Shown: positions 14,998 through 23,719 of the stretch, piece after piece
Layout: each line of letters starts with the position of its first letter
Numbering within the stretch: position 1 is the stretch's first letter
DNA from: Elioraea rosea
Lineage (GTDB): Bacteria > Pseudomonadota > Alphaproteobacteria > Acetobacterales > Acetobacteraceae
DNA length: 32,389 bases
Direction: 5' to 3'
Assembly: GCF_007644105.1 (NCBI RefSeq)
Contig: NZ_VFAC01000040.1
Coordinates: 1 to 32,389, forward strand
Notes under the pieces: model-generated
What the model was told of the DNA's origin: nothing
The model's database searches: none
The model's input: the letters and a program-made list of their open reading frames with translations, nothing else
Position numbers and translations under genes: made by a program

Positions 14998-16236
14998 TCA
15001 AGCGGCGCGGACGAGCACCTGGCGCTTCCGCCCGAGCGAGAGTCTCGCGGCGCCATCCTCCGTCAGCGCCGCGGCGCCGATCGTCTGGCCCTCGTCGGTC
15101 ACCGGAGCGTCGTTGAGCCGCACCCCGCCCGAGCGGATCTGGCGCCGGGCCTCGGCGTTCGAGGCAAGGCCGAAGGCGCGCTGGACGAGGGCGAAGGCGG
15201 CGATGCCGGTGGCGAGCTCGGGCACCACGACGACCGGAAGCCCCTCGGCGCTCGCCCCTGACGCGGCCTTCGCCGCCGCCTCCGCCGCCTCGCGCCCGTG
15301 CAGAAGCGCCGTCGCCTCGGTGGCGAGCACGGCCTTGGCAGCGTTCAGCTCAGCCCCCTCGAGCGTCTCGAGCCGCGCGATCTCCTCCATCGGCAGCTCG
15401 GTGAAGAGGCGGAGGAACTTCCCCACATCGGGGTCCTCGGTGTTGCGCCAGAACTGCCAGTAGCCGAACGGGGCGAGGCGGTCGGCATTCAGCCACACCG
15501 CGCCCGAGGCGGTCTTGCCCATCTTCTGGCCCGAGGCGGTGGTGAGCAGCGGAACGGTAAGGCCGAACGCCTCGGCGCCGTCCATGCGGCGGATGAGGTC
15601 GGCTCCCATCACGATGTTACCCCACTGGTCAGACCCGCCCATCTGCAGCGCCACGCCGTAGCGGCGGTTCAGTTCGCGGAAATCGTAGGACTGCAGGATC
15701 ATGTAGTTGAACTCGAGGAAGGTGAGCGAATGCTCGCGGTCGAGCCGCTGCTTCACGCTGTCGAGCGTCAGCATGCGGTTGACCGAGAAATGCACGCCGA
15801 CCTCGCGCAACAGCGGGATGTAGCGGAGTTCGTCGAGCCAGGTCGCGTTGTCGACTTCGATCGCACCCGGGCCCGTGTCCCCGAAGGCAAGGAACTGCTC
15901 GAACACGCCGCGGATGCCGCGCTTGTTCGCCTCGATCTGCTCGTCGGTCAGAAGCGGGCGGCTCTCGTCGCGGAACGAGGGATCGCCGATCCGCGTCGTT
16001 CCGCCGCCGAGGAGCACGACGGGCCTGTTGCCCGTCCTCTGCCAGAGCCTGAGCAGCATGATCGAGATCAGGTGGCCGACATGCAGGCTGTCGGCCGTGC
16101 AATCGTAGCCGACATAGGCGGCGACCGGCCCGGCGGCGAGCTTCGCGTCCAGCGCAGCGAGGTCCGTGCACTGGTGGACGAAGCCGCGCTCGTTGGCGAT
16201 GCGCAGGAAGTCGGAGCGAAGCGCGTCGGTGCTCAT
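14998..16236 (-). CDS. tyrS: Tyrosyl-tRNA synthetase
   Basis: A 412-residue class I aminoacyl-tRNA synthetase that charges tRNA-Tyr. The HIGH motif is HVGH (52-55, in [10 protein letters not shown]), and the KMSKS equivalent is KMGKT (238-242, in [10 protein letters not shown]). The tyrosine pocket includes [20 protein letters not shown] and [11 protein letters not shown], which is the diagnostic TyrRS signature. The C-terminus carries an S4 RNA-binding domain ([17 protein letters not shown] and onward). The chosen start is ATG 16236 ([10 protein letters not shown]); a longer in-frame ATG at 16302 would add 22 atypical residues and overlap anmK. The ribosome site is weak. It is transcribed divergently from anmK with a 56-nt gap. 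It appears to be the only tyrosine enzyme here and is essential. Confidence 0.97.
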   Translation of the reverse strand: MSTDALRSDFLRIANERGFVHQCTDLAALDAKLAAGPVAAYVGYDCTADSLHVGHLISIMLLRLWQRTGNRPVVLLGGGTTRIGDPSFRDESRPLLTDEQIEANKRGIRGVFEQFLAFGDTGPGAIEVDNATWLDELRYIPLLREVGVHFSVNRMLTLDSVKQRLDREHSLTFLEFNYMILQSYDFRELNRRYGVALQMGGSDQWGNIVMGADLIRRMDGAEAFGLTVPLLTTASGQKMGKTASGAVWLNADRLAPFGYWQFWRNTEDPDVGKFLRLFTELPMEEIARLETLEGAELNAAKAVLATEATALLHGREAAEAAAKAASGASAEGLPVVVVPELATGIAAFALVQRAFGLASNAEARRQIRSGGVRLNDAPVTDEGQTIGAAALTEDGAARLSLGRKRQVLVRAA

Positions 16237-16292
16237 GTGGGTCTTGCCGGCAACTCTTGCGAAACGGGGCGGTGGCGTAGCACGGTCGGGCC

Positions 16293-17417
16293 ATGGCAGC
16301 AAAACCGGGCCGGCTCGGCCTCTATCTCGGAATGATGAGCGGCACCTCGCTCGATGGCGTGGATGCCGCGCTGGTCGAGACGGATGGTGAGTGGCTTGGC
16401 GCGCTGAGCCGCGTCCTGACGCTTCCCGTGCCGCCTGCCCTCCGTGCCGCCCTGCGCGCGATCATGGACAGGGCCGCATCCCTCGCTGGCGGCGATCCCA
16501 CGCTCCGCGAGGCAGAAGCGGCGCTGACGGCGCTGCACGCCGAGGCCGTGCGCGCGCTTCTCGCCCGCGAGGCAGTCGAGGCGGCGGCCATCGAGGCGAT
16601 CGGTTTCCACGGACAGACCGTCCTGCACCGGCCGGAGCAGCGGCGCACCTGGCAGATCGGCGACGCGACGGCGCTGGCCGCCGCCACCGGCGTCCGCGTG
16701 GTCCACGATTTTCGCTCGGCTGACGTGGCGGAAGGCGGCCAGGGCGCGCCGCTCGCCCCGCTGTTCCACGCAGCCCTGCTCGCAGGCTCCGAACGACCGG
16801 TGGCGGCGCTCAATCTCGGCGGCGTCGCGAACGTCACCTGGCTCGGCGAGGACGGCGCGATCCTCGCCTTCGACACCGGCCCGGCCAACGCGCTCCTCGA
16901 TGACTGGGCGCTGCGGCATACGGGCCGGCCGGTGGACGAGAACGGCGCACTCGCGGGCTCCGGGCGGGTCGACGAGGCGGTGCTGGCGCGGCTTCTCGCG
17001 CACCCCTACTTCGCGCTTACCCCGCCGAAGTCGCTCGACAGGCTCGATTTCCACCGTGCCGCGGAGGCGGCCGGCGTGCCGGGCCTGTCGCCGCAGGACG
17101 GGGCGGCGACCCTGCTTGCCTTGACCGCACGCTCGGTCGCGGCGGCGCGCGCGCACTTGCCGCAAGCGCCGCGACGCTGGGTGGCCTGCGGCGGCGGGCG
17201 GCACAACCCCGTGCTCATGCGCACGCTCGCCGAAGCGCTTGCGGTGCCGGTGATCACCGCGGAGGCGGCCGGCTGGGACGGTGACGGCATCGAGGCGCAA
17301 GCCTTCGGCTTCCTCGCCGCACGAAGCCTGCGGGGCCTTCCCCTTAGCCTGCCCGAAACGACGGGCGTCCCACGGCCGATGCCGGGCGGGCGCGTCGTGC
17401 TCCCGGCAGCGGCCTGA
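16293..17417 (+). CDS. anmK: Anhydro-N-acetylmuramic acid kinase
   Basis: A 374-residue sugar kinase of the ASKHA fold that converts 1,6-anhydro-N-acetylmuramic acid from peptidoglycan turnover into MurNAc-6-phosphate for cell-wall recycling. It has the AnmK start [17 protein letters not shown], the [12 protein letters not shown] segment, [19 protein letters not shown], the catalytic region [13 protein letters not shown] and the C-terminal [14 protein letters not shown]. All regions expected of a complete enzyme are present. It is back to back with tyrS (56-nt gap), a common neighbour pair in proteobacteria, and ends 16 nt from the convergent exported-protein gene. It is likely transcribed alone. 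Confidence 0.96.
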   Translation: MAAKPGRLGLYLGMMSGTSLDGVDAALVETDGEWLGALSRVLTLPVPPALRAALRAIMDRAASLAGGDPTLREAEAALTALHAEAVRALLAREAVEAAAIEAIGFHGQTVLHRPEQRRTWQIGDATALAAATGVRVVHDFRSADVAEGGQGAPLAPLFHAALLAGSERPVAALNLGGVANVTWLGEDGAILAFDTGPANALLDDWALRHTGRPVDENGALAGSGRVDEAVLARLLAHPYFALTPPKSLDRLDFHRAAEAAGVPGLSPQDGAATLLALTARSVAAARAHLPQAPRRWVACGGGRHNPVLMRTLAEALAVPVITAEAAGWDGDGIEAQAFGFLAARSLRGLPLSLPETTGVPRPMPGGRVVLPAAA

Positions 17418-17433
17418 ACGCGGACAGAGCGGG

Positions 17434-18003
17434 CTACGGCGCCGGCTCGACCCTCACGGCGACCACGTCGAGGAAGGTCACGTCCACCTCGTCGCCGGGG
17501 CGAAGGCGGCGGACGAATTCCTGCATCTGCGGGCTGCGCACGGCGATCGTCCGCTTGTTGCCGGAAGGACCGGTGAAGCTCACCTGGTCACCCGTGCCGA
17601 AGACCTGGTCGATCTTCACGCGGACGCGCACCGCATCGGCCACGGCGGCACCGGGACGTTCGCCGAGGGCGCGGCGCGCATCGGCCTCCGCAGCGACGAC
17701 GGACGCGCCGCCAGGCTGGGCCATGCGCGCGGCGATCGCCTCGGTATGCTCGACGATCACGCGGTCGCCCGGCTTCACCTGGGCGAGGTTCCGCACCTCG
17801 GGCCCGACGCGCATCGTCAGGAGCGAGCCATCCTCGCGGCGGAGCAGGACCGTCCGCCGCGTCATGTCGACCGACTCGACGACCGCCGTCGCCGTCTCTG
17901 TCCTCGAGGTCACGGCCGGGCCGCTCCGCTGCGCCCCCGCCGAGCCGGCGGACAGGCCGAGCAACACCGCTCCTGCGACGGCACGCCGGGTGAGTGGACT
18001 CAT
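17434..18003 (-). CDS. Exported protein with two related beta-rich units, function unknown
   Basis: A 189-residue protein with a clear Sec signal (MSPLTRRAVAGAVLLGLSAGSAGA, cleavage after AGA). Two similar segments follow. The first (about 37-92) reads ATAVVESVDMTRRTVLL...VGPEVRNLAQVKPGDRVIVEHTEAIA. The second (about 128-187) reads VKIDQVF...DQVSFTGPSGNKRTIAVRSPQ...LRPGDEVDVTFLDVVAVRV. Both have a strand pair, a target-like phrase and a PGD turn before a final strand, like small beta-barrel domains (similar in style to DUF5666). It is probably periplasmic. Start: ATG 18003 after GGGGAGAAACCC; upstream in-frame sequence is not coding-like. I do not recognise a function. Confidence 0.8.
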   Translation of the reverse strand: MSPLTRRAVAGAVLLGLSAGSAGAQRSGPAVTSRTETATAVVESVDMTRRTVLLRREDGSLLTMRVGPEVRNLAQVKPGDRVIVEHTEAIAARMAQPGGASVVAAEADARRALGERPGAAVADAVRVRVKIDQVFGTGDQVSFTGPSGNKRTIAVRSPQMQEFVRRLRPGDEVDVTFLDVVAVRVEPAP

Positions 18004-18114
18004 GGGTTTCTCCCCTGATGATGGTTCGCTGGCCGCGCCGGGATGGCGCCTCCTTTCGGCAGCATAACCATGTGCAGACGGCGCGAGTTGATCACGATCA
18101 TGCGGAAAGCAGAA

Positions 18115-18137
18115 CGCCCGGCCGAAGGGGCCGGGCG
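18115..18137 (-). terminator. Intrinsic terminator after the alpha/beta-hydrolase gene
   Basis: A 9-bp perfect G/C stem (CGCCCGGCC / GGCCGGGCG) with a 5-nt loop lies 25 nt beyond the hydrolase stop codon. On the minus strand the stem is followed by a moderately T-rich stretch (TTCTGCTTTCC). It would insulate the downstream exported-protein gene from read-through. Confidence 0.65.
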
Positions 18138-18161
18138 CTGTGCAGTAGAATGCCGGGGGCG

Positions 18162-18830
18162 TCAGTCTGCCGCGAGCTTGAGCCTCTCGTCGCGGCCCAG
18201 GGCGAGGGTGAGATGCTCCTCCGCCGCCTCGTCGAGCCTGTCGCAGTGCTCGACGAAGAAATGGTCGCAATCCTCGAACACCCGATAGTCGATGCGGATG
18301 CCCTTCTGCGTGTTCAGCTTGGCGACGAGCTTGCCCACGGCCGCCTCGGGCACGATCTCGTCGCGCCCGCCCTGCACGATCAGCCCCGACTGGGGGCAGG
18401 GGGCAAGGAAGCCGAAATCGAAATGGTTCGCCGGCGGCGCGACCGAGATGAAGCCGCCGACCTCGGGCCGCCGCATCAGGAGCTGCATGCCGATCCAGGC
18501 GCCCCACTGGTAGCCGGCCACCCAGACCGGACCGGAGCTCGGGTTGACCGCCTGCATCCAGTCGAGCGCACCGGCCGCATCGGCGAGCTCGCCGACGCCG
18601 CCGTCGTAACGGCCCTGGCTCTTGCCGACGCCGCGGAGGTTGACGCGCATGACGGAGAAGCCGAGTCGCTGGAACACGCCGTAGAGCGTGTATACGACTC
18701 GGTTGTTCATCGTCCCGCCGTGCAGCGGATGCGGATGAAGCACGAGCGCGATCGGCGCGCCCGGCTGCTTCGCATGATGGTAGCGTGCCTCCAGGCGCCC
18801 GTCCGGCCCCTGGAACATTACCTCAGGCAT
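18162..18830 (-). CDS. Alpha/beta-hydrolase-fold protein with altered nucleophile elbow
   Basis: A 222-residue single-domain alpha/beta-hydrolase-fold protein. Visible are LVLHPHPLHGGTMNN (oxyanion strand, HPHP at 32-35), VMRVNLRGVGKSQGRYD, the elbow VAGYQWGAWIGMQLLMRRPE (106-110 is GYQWG), FISVAPPANHFDFGFLAPC, the acid GGRDEIVP (D157) and the base CDHFF (H190). The usual GxSxG has Gln at position 108, so the catalytic serine is missing while Asp and His remain. The rest closely resembles the short hydrolases of the COG2945 type. It may be non-hydrolytic, or use another residue. Transcribed alone, with its own terminator; the start ATG 18830 faces the cysE operon across a 274-bp gap. Confidence 0.85.
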   Translation of the reverse strand: MPEVMFQGPDGRLEARYHHAKQPGAPIALVLHPHPLHGGTMNNRVVYTLYGVFQRLGFSVMRVNLRGVGKSQGRYDGGVGELADAAGALDWMQAVNPSSGPVWVAGYQWGAWIGMQLLMRRPEVGGFISVAPPANHFDFGFLAPCPQSGLIVQGGRDEIVPEAAVGKLVAKLNTQKGIRIDYRVFEDCDHFFVEHCDRLDEAAEEHLTLALGRDERLKLAAD

Positions 18831-18958
18831 CTGGTCTCCGGCCCCCTCTTACACCCTGCCGTCAGAGACGGCGGTCATGGTTAACGCTGCGTGCGAGCCG
18901 AACCGGAGCCGGACCGAGAGGCATGGAGCGAGCCAAATCGTGGGCGCGGCGGCCGTGG

Positions 18959-18975
18959 TTGACTGCCGCAGTAGG
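18959..18975. promoter_or_regulatory. Candidate IscR-type site over a -35 box upstream of cysE-iscR
   Basis: TTGACT-GCCGC-AGTAGG matches the half-sites of the E. coli type 1 IscR site (YYGACT, 5 nt, AGTCRR) at all but one position. The same TTGACT could be a -35 hexamer, with TAGCCT at 18982-18987 as -10 (17-nt spacer). It sits 130 bp before cysE, the first gene of the iscR operon. A TATAGT at 19070-19075 is an alternative -10 nearer the gene, without a good -35. Confidence 0.35.
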
Positions 18976-19104
18976 ACTCCCTAGCCTCGGAGCGGCGCCG
19001 ACAAGCGCGCACATGTGCGGTATCCCGACAGCCCCCGCGGGCACTCCCTGTCCGCGAGGAAGGCGGGACTATAGTGACCGGCACGCCGAAATGACACTGA
19101 AAAC

Positions 19105-19815
19105 GTGACGCTGATGTTGCGGACCTGGGTTGAGGGAATCGATGCGATCATGGCCCGGGATCCGGCCGCACGATCGCGTGTCGAGGTTCTTTTCTGTTAT
19201 CCGGGCCTCCATGCCCTCGGCGCACACCGTCTCGCGCACTGGTTGTGGGGTTGGGGACTCCGTTTTCCGGCGCGACTTCTTTCCCACATCGCGCGAATGC
19301 TCACCGGTATCGAGATTCATCCAGGCGCCCGCATCGGCCGGCGCCTCGTCATCGACCACGGCGACGGCGTGGTGATCGGCGAGACGGCCGAGCTCGGCGA
19401 TGACATCCTGATCTACCACCAGGTCACCCTCGGCGGCACTTCCCTGGTCGGCGGCAAGCGACATCCGACGATCGGCAACGGCGTCATCCTCGGGGCCGGG
19501 GCAAAGGTGCTCGGGCCCATCGTCCTCGGCGACGGGGTGCGTGTCGGCGCCAATGCCGTGGTCGTGTCCGACGTGCCAGCAGGTGCGACCGTCGTGGGCA
19601 TCCCCGCCCGGCCGGTCGATCGTCGGCCCGCGGGCGCCGACCTGCTTCCCTACGGAACGCCGTGCGACGAAACGCTCGACCCAGGGTTGAAAAGCGTCGA
19701 ACAACTTCGGAGTGAAATCGCCGCGCTCTCATCCCGTCTCGCCGCGCTCGAGGAGGCCGCCACGCAGGAGTCGCCGGGCGCGACGAGCCGGGCGAGCAGC
19801 GACCAGCGCGGCTAG
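19105..19815 (+). CDS. cysE: Serine O-acetyltransferase
   Basis: A 236-residue left-handed beta-helix acetyltransferase making O-acetylserine from serine and acetyl-CoA, the cysteine precursor step. It shows the short (EpsC/plant-like) architecture: a brief helical N-terminus ([33 protein letters not shown]), then hexapeptide repeats from about 70 to 170 with [39 protein letters not shown] and [24 protein letters not shown]. The His-Asp catalytic pair and acetyl-CoA loop are intact. The tail contains a predicted coiled coil ([21 protein letters not shown]). Start is GTG 19105, or ATG 19114 three codons later. First gene of an operon continuing 12 nt later into iscR, so cysteine supply is tied to sulfur mobilisation. 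Confidence 0.93.
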   Translation: MTLMLRTWVEGIDAIMARDPAARSRVEVLFCYPGLHALGAHRLAHWLWGWGLRFPARLLSHIARMLTGIEIHPGARIGRRLVIDHGDGVVIGETAELGDDILIYHQVTLGGTSLVGGKRHPTIGNGVILGAGAKVLGPIVLGDGVRVGANAVVVSDVPAGATVVGIPARPVDRRPAGADLLPYGTPCDETLDPGLKSVEQLRSEIAALSSRLAALEEAATQESPGATSRASSDQRG

Positions 19816-19827
19816 GAAGGGACGGCC

Positions 19828-20340
19828 ATGCGCCTCTCCACACGCGGACGTTACGCGGTCATGGCCATGGTGGACCTCGCCGCCCAAACCGCCGCGAGCG
19901 GCACCGCAAAGCCGATCTCCCTTGGCGAGATCGCGGACAGGCAGGGCATATCGCTGAGTTATCTGGAGCAGCTATTCGGCAAGCTCCGCCGCGCCGGCCT
20001 CGTCCTGTCGGCGCGGGGGCCGGGGGGCGGCTACCGCCTTGCCTTCCCCGCCTCCGAGACGCGGATCGCGGACATCATCCTCGCCGTCGACGAGCCGATC
20101 AAGGCGACGCGCTGCGAGGTGGGAAGCCCGAAGGGATGCCTCGGCGGCCGCTCGCGTTGCCTCACGCACGACCTGTGGGAAGAGCTCGGCAACCAGATCC
20201 ACATCTTCCTGACCTCCGTGACGCTCGACGACGTGGTGCGCAAGCGCGTGCTTGGCCGCGCAGGCGCGCTGCATGCGCGCGCGCAGGGCATCATCGAGAT
20301 CGTCGCCTCCCCGCCCGCCGCGGATCTCGCCGCCGACTGA
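19828..20340 (+). CDS. iscR: Rrf2-family Fe-S regulator IscR
   Basis: A 170-residue Rrf2 transcription factor. The winged HTH covers residues 1-75, with MRLSTRGRYAVMAMVDLA at the start, recognition region ISLSYLEQLFGKLRRAGLV and the wing SARGPGGGYRLA. Cluster ligands are C96, C104 and C111 plus H114 (CLTH), arranged C-x7-C-x6-C-x2-H, so a 2Fe-2S cluster can be bound as in IscR. It should sense Fe-S status and repress its own operon when loaded with cluster. The candidate target at 18959-18975 lies upstream of cysE. It is 12 nt after cysE and 7 nt before the first desulfurase gene. Confidence 0.95.
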   Translation: MRLSTRGRYAVMAMVDLAAQTAASGTAKPISLGEIADRQGISLSYLEQLFGKLRRAGLVLSARGPGGGYRLAFPASETRIADIILAVDEPIKATRCEVGSPKGCLGGRSRCLTHDLWEELGNQIHIFLTSVTLDDVVRKRVLGRAGALHARAQGIIEIVASPPAADLAAD

Positions 20341-20347
20341 CGCGCCG

Positions 20348-21463
20348 ATGACGCGGACCTACCTCGACGCCAACGCGACCGAGCCGCTTCGGCCCGCGGC
20401 GCGCGACGCCGTGCTGGCTGCCCTGGACACGCTCGGCAACCCCTCCTCGGTGCATCGCGAAGGCCGGGCCGCGCGGCGGATGCTCGAGGAGGCTCGGGAA
20501 AGGCTCGCCGTCGCGTTCGGCGTGCGGCCCGATGCCGTGCATTTCACAGCAGGCGGAACGGAGGCCAACGCCATCGCCGTCGCCGGCTTCGCGACCGCGG
20601 GACGGCGCGTGATCGTCGGCGCAACGGAGCATGACTGCATCCGCCGCGCCTCACCGGGAGCCGAAATCCTGCCGGTGGACGGCGACGGCCGCGCCAGCCT
20701 CGCCGCGCTGGAGGAGATGCTCGAGGCCGATGCGCGCCCCGCCGTGGTCGCCTTGATGCTCGCCAACAACGAGACGGGCACGATCCAGCCCCTCGCCGAG
20801 GCGGCCGCGCTGTGCCGCCGGTACCGCGCGCTGTTGCACGTTGATGCCGTGCAGGGCCCGGGGCGCATCGCGCTCGATGAGGCGATCGCCGCCGCAGACA
20901 CCCTTGCCCTGTCGGGCCACAAGGCGGGCGGGCCCAAGGGAGCGGGCGCGCTGCTCGTGCTCGGCGAGGCCCGGCCCGAGGCGGTGATCCGCGGCGGCGG
21001 GCAGGAGCGCGGTATGCGCGGCGGAACCGAGCCGCTTCCGGCCATCGCCGGCATGGCCGCGGCGATCGAGGCCGCAGAGGCCTGGCGCAGGTCAGGCGGC
21101 GGCGAGGCGCTGGCGGACTTGAAGCAGCGGCTCCTCGCTGGCCTCGCCGCGGTGCCCTCGGCCCGGGTGATCGCCACGGGCGCGCCCTCCCTTCCCAACA
21201 CGGTCTCGCTCGCCCTGCCAGGCGCTGCCTCGGCGACCCAGGTGATGGCGCTCGACCTCGCCGGCATCGCCGTCTCGGCCGGCTCGGCCTGCTCCTCTGG
21301 GAAGGTGGCCGAAAGCCATGTGCTGGCGGCGATGGGGCTAGGCGAACTGGCGGGGGAGGCGATCCGGGTCTCCCTGCCCTGGACCGCCTCGGAGACAGAC
21401 ATCGACGCATTCCTGGCGGCCTATTCGGCGATGGCCGCGCGGCTTGCGCGAAGGGCCGCCTGA
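20348..21463 (+). CDS. Cysteine desulfurase (NifS/IscS family), first of two
   Basis: A 371-residue class V aminotransferase-fold enzyme that removes sulfur from cysteine as a persulfide. PLP lysine is K192 in LSGHKAGGPKG, the active-site cysteine is C315 in SAGSACSSGKV, with TAGGTEANAIA and LANNETGTIQPL as cofactor and substrate loops. The N-terminus YLDANATEPLRP deviates from the usual YLDNAATTP, and the protein is shorter than IscS. The start ATG 20348 is 7 nt after iscR; longer in-frame sequence lies inside iscR. It shares only moderate similarity with the next gene product, so the pair is an old rather than recent duplication. Confidence 0.93.
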   Translation: MTRTYLDANATEPLRPAARDAVLAALDTLGNPSSVHREGRAARRMLEEARERLAVAFGVRPDAVHFTAGGTEANAIAVAGFATAGRRVIVGATEHDCIRRASPGAEILPVDGDGRASLAALEEMLEADARPAVVALMLANNETGTIQPLAEAAALCRRYRALLHVDAVQGPGRIALDEAIAAADTLALSGHKAGGPKGAGALLVLGEARPEAVIRGGGQERGMRGGTEPLPAIAGMAAAIEAAEAWRRSGGGEALADLKQRLLAGLAAVPSARVIATGAPSLPNTVSLALPGAASATQVMALDLAGIAVSAGSACSSGKVAESHVLAAMGLGELAGEAIRVSLPWTASETDIDAFLAAYSAMAARLARRAA

Positions 21464-21488
21464 CCCCCATCTGCGGGGGATGAACGCG

Positions 21489-22655
21489 ATGCCGCCGCGC
21501 AACCGTCCGGTCTATCTCGACAACCATGCCACCACGCCGTGCGACCCGCGCGTCGTCGAGGCGATGCTTCCCTGGTTCAACGAGAAGTTCGGCAACCCCC
21601 ACAGCGCCGAGCACCGGCTCGGCCAGGAGGCAGAGGCGGCCGTGGAAGCCGCGCGCGAAGCCGTCGCGACCTTGATCGGCGCGGAGGCGCGGGAAATCGT
21701 GCTCACCTCCGGCGCGACCGAGAGCAACAACATCGCCATCAAGGGCGCCGCCCGGTTCGCCGCCGCCCACGACAACCCGCGGCGGCGCATCGTGACGGTG
21801 GCGACCGAGCACAAATGCGTCCTCGAAAGCGTGGCCGACCTCGCCGCGGAGGGGTTCGAGCCGGTCGTCCTTCCCGTCCGCCCCGACGGGCTGCTCGACC
21901 TCGCAACCCTGCATGCGGCGGTGGACGAGGCGACGCTGCTCGTCTCCGTCATGGCCGTGAACAACGAGATCGGCGTGACGCAGGATCTCGCGGCGATCGG
22001 GCGCATCACCAAGGAAGCGGGCGCGCTGTTCCATACCGATGCCGCTCAGGCCGCCGGCAAGATCCCGCTCAACGTGAACGCGCTCGGCATCGATCTCGCC
22101 TCGATCAGCGGCCACAAGCTCTACGGGCCGAAGGGCGTCGGCGCGCTCTATGTCCGCCGCCGCCCCCGGGCCCGCCTCGCCCCGCTCTTCTCCGGCGGCG
22201 GGCAGGAGCGCGGGCTTCGCTCGGGCACGCTTCCCGCGCCCCTGATCGTCGGCTTCGGCGAGGCCTGCCAGATCGCTGCCGCCGGGATGGCGGAGGAGGC
22301 GAAGCGCCTGACCTCCTTGCGCGACCGGCTTTGGTCTGGCCTCGCCGCCGCGATCCCCGGCATCACGCTGAACGGCAGCTCCGAGGCGCGCATCCCCGGC
22401 AACCTCAACGTCACCTTTCCGGGGCGGACCGCGGAGGCGCTGATGCGGGCCTGCCCCGATCTTTGCGTCTCCACCGGCTCGGCTTGCTCTTCCGCCGCCG
22501 TCGAGCCCTCCTATGTGCTGACAGCACTCGGCCTCCCGCCCGATGCCGCCGCAAGGACGCTGCGCCTCGGCCTCGGGCGCTTTACGTCGGAGGCGGATGT
22601 GGACTATGCGGTGGCCGCTCTTGCCGCCGCCCACCGGGGCGCAGAGGCGGCCTGA
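21489..22655 (+). CDS. iscS: Cysteine desulfurase IscS
   Basis: A 388-residue cysteine desulfurase nearer to canonical IscS than its neighbour. It has VYLDNHATTPCDPRVVEAM at the start, TSGATESNNIAIKG, ATEHKCVLE, VNNEIGVTQDL, PLP lysine K210 in SISGHKLYGPKG and the persulfide cysteine C333 in STGSACSSAAVEPSYVL. It supplies sulfur for Fe-S clusters and for tRNA thiolation by MnmA, which is encoded three genes downstream. The chosen ATG 21489 has GGGGGA 8 nt upstream. The ATG at 21480 abuts that site with no spacing and is less likely. Confidence 0.95.
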   Translation: MPPRNRPVYLDNHATTPCDPRVVEAMLPWFNEKFGNPHSAEHRLGQEAEAAVEAAREAVATLIGAEAREIVLTSGATESNNIAIKGAARFAAAHDNPRRRIVTVATEHKCVLESVADLAAEGFEPVVLPVRPDGLLDLATLHAAVDEATLLVSVMAVNNEIGVTQDLAAIGRITKEAGALFHTDAAQAAGKIPLNVNALGIDLASISGHKLYGPKGVGALYVRRRPRARLAPLFSGGGQERGLRSGTLPAPLIVGFGEACQIAAAGMAEEAKRLTSLRDRLWSGLAAAIPGITLNGSSEARIPGNLNVTFPGRTAEALMRACPDLCVSTGSACSSAAVEPSYVLTALGLPPDAAARTLRLGLGRFTSEADVDYAVAALAAAHRGAEAA

Positions 22656-22681
22656 CGCTGTAGACGAGGAAGTTTTCGCGA

Positions 22682-23014
22682 ATGCCGAAGATGACGTTCA
22701 TCGAGCGCGACGGGTCACGCCGCGAGGTCGATGCCCCGCTTGGTCTTTCCGTGCTCGAGATCGCGCATCGCCATGGCGTCGACATCGAGGGCGCCTGCGA
22801 GGGCAGCCTCGCCTGCTCGACCTGCCATGTCATCGTCGATCAGAAGTGGTTCGACCTTCTCCAGTCCCCGACCGAGGACGAGGAGGACATGCTCGACCTC
22901 GCCTTCGGCCTCGAGGAGACCTCCCGTCTCGGCTGCCAGATCGTGATGACCGAGGAGCTCGACGGTCTGACGGTGAAGCTGCCGAAGGCCACGCGCAACG
23001 CGCAGAAGGGCTGA
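22682..23014 (+). CDS. fdx: ISC-type 2Fe-2S ferredoxin
   Basis: A 110-residue adrenodoxin-type ferredoxin with ligands C39, C45, C48 and C85 ([10 protein letters not shown] ... LGCQI), matching the C-x5-C-x2-C pattern of the Isc ferredoxin. The acidic stretch [13 protein letters not shown] is the redox-partner contact typical of this group. Fdx donates electrons for cluster assembly on the scaffold and for persulfide reduction. Ribosome site GAGGAAG precedes the ATG. It follows iscS by 26 nt; no hscA/hscB/iscU neighbours exist here. Confidence 0.95.
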   Translation: MPKMTFIERDGSRREVDAPLGLSVLEIAHRHGVDIEGACEGSLACSTCHVIVDQKWFDLLQSPTEDEEDMLDLAFGLEETSRLGCQIVMTEELDGLTVKLPKATRNAQKG

Positions 23015-23023
23015 GCCGCGGCG

Positions 23024-23719
23024 ATGGACGCGATCGCCGCCCCGGGAACGCTGTTTGCGCGGCTTCGGGAGGACGCGCGCTCGTCCTGGGAGGCCTATAT
23101 CGCGCACCCCTTCGTCGCGGGACTGACCGACGGCTCGCTGCCCGAGGCGGCGTTCCGGCGCTACCTGACGCAGGACTACCTGTTCCTGATCCATTTCGCG
23201 CGCGCCTACGGGCTCGCCGTGGTCAAGCATGCGACGCTCGAGGACATGCGCGGCGCGGCAGCGACGCTCGATGCGCTGCTGAACCACGAGATGCGCCTGC
23301 ATGTGCAGTTCTGCGCCGAGTGGGGCATCGGCGAGGCGGAGATGGAGGCAGAGGCGGAGGCCGAGGAGACGATGGCCTACACGCGCTACGTGCTCGAGCG
23401 TGGGCTCGCCGGAGACGTGCTCGACCTCGAGGTGGCGCTCGCGCCCTGCGTGATCGGCTACGCCGAGATCGGCGCGCGCATGACCGCCGACCCGCGCCTC
23501 AAGCGCGAGGGCAACCGTTACGATGCCTGGCGCGCGATGTACGCCGGGGACGAGTTTCAGGCCATCGCGGCGGAGGCCATCGCACGGCTGGATCGTCTCG
23601 GCGGCGCCCGCGGCGCGGAGGCGCGCTTCCCGATGCTCGCCCGCACCTTTGACGAGGCCTGCCGCCTCGAGGCGCGCTTCTGGCAGATGGGGCTCGAGGC
23701 GGCCCGGGGCGCACCATGA
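23024..23719 (+). CDS. tenA: TenA/THI-4 family thiaminase II-like protein
   Basis: A 231-residue all-helical TenA family protein. TenA hydrolyses aminopyrimidine fragments for thiamine salvage. Typical elements: [52 protein letters not shown] with C142 at the position of the catalytic cysteine, and a late LEARFW with E216 as candidate acid. It follows fdx by 9 nt and overlaps mnmA by 4 nt (ATGA), so it belongs to the sulfur operon although thiamine salvage itself uses no sulfur. Members of the family also act as heme-oxygenase-fold proteins of unknown role, so the substrate is not certain. Confidence 0.88.
   Translation: MDAIAAPGTLFARLREDARSSWEAYIAHPFVAGLTDGSLPEAAFRRYLTQDYLFLIHFARAYGLAVVKHATLEDMRGAAATLDALLNHEMRLHVQFCAEWGIGEAEMEAEAEAEETMAYTRYVLERGLAGDVLDLEVALAPCVIGYAEIGARMTADPRLKREGNRYDAWRAMYAGDEFQAIAAEAIARLDRLGGARGAEARFPMLARTFDEACRLEARFWQMGLEAARGAP

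Noticed and set aside
18785-19108. Plus-strand 107-codon open frame before cysE
   Set aside because: No ribosome site or recognisable motif, starts antisense to the hydrolase gene; the region better fits promoters and a regulatory site.
20544-22634. Minus-strand open frame of 696 codons
   Set aside because: It is antisense to both desulfurase genes, which have full catalytic motifs; the product is Arg/Pro/Gly-rich with no domain.
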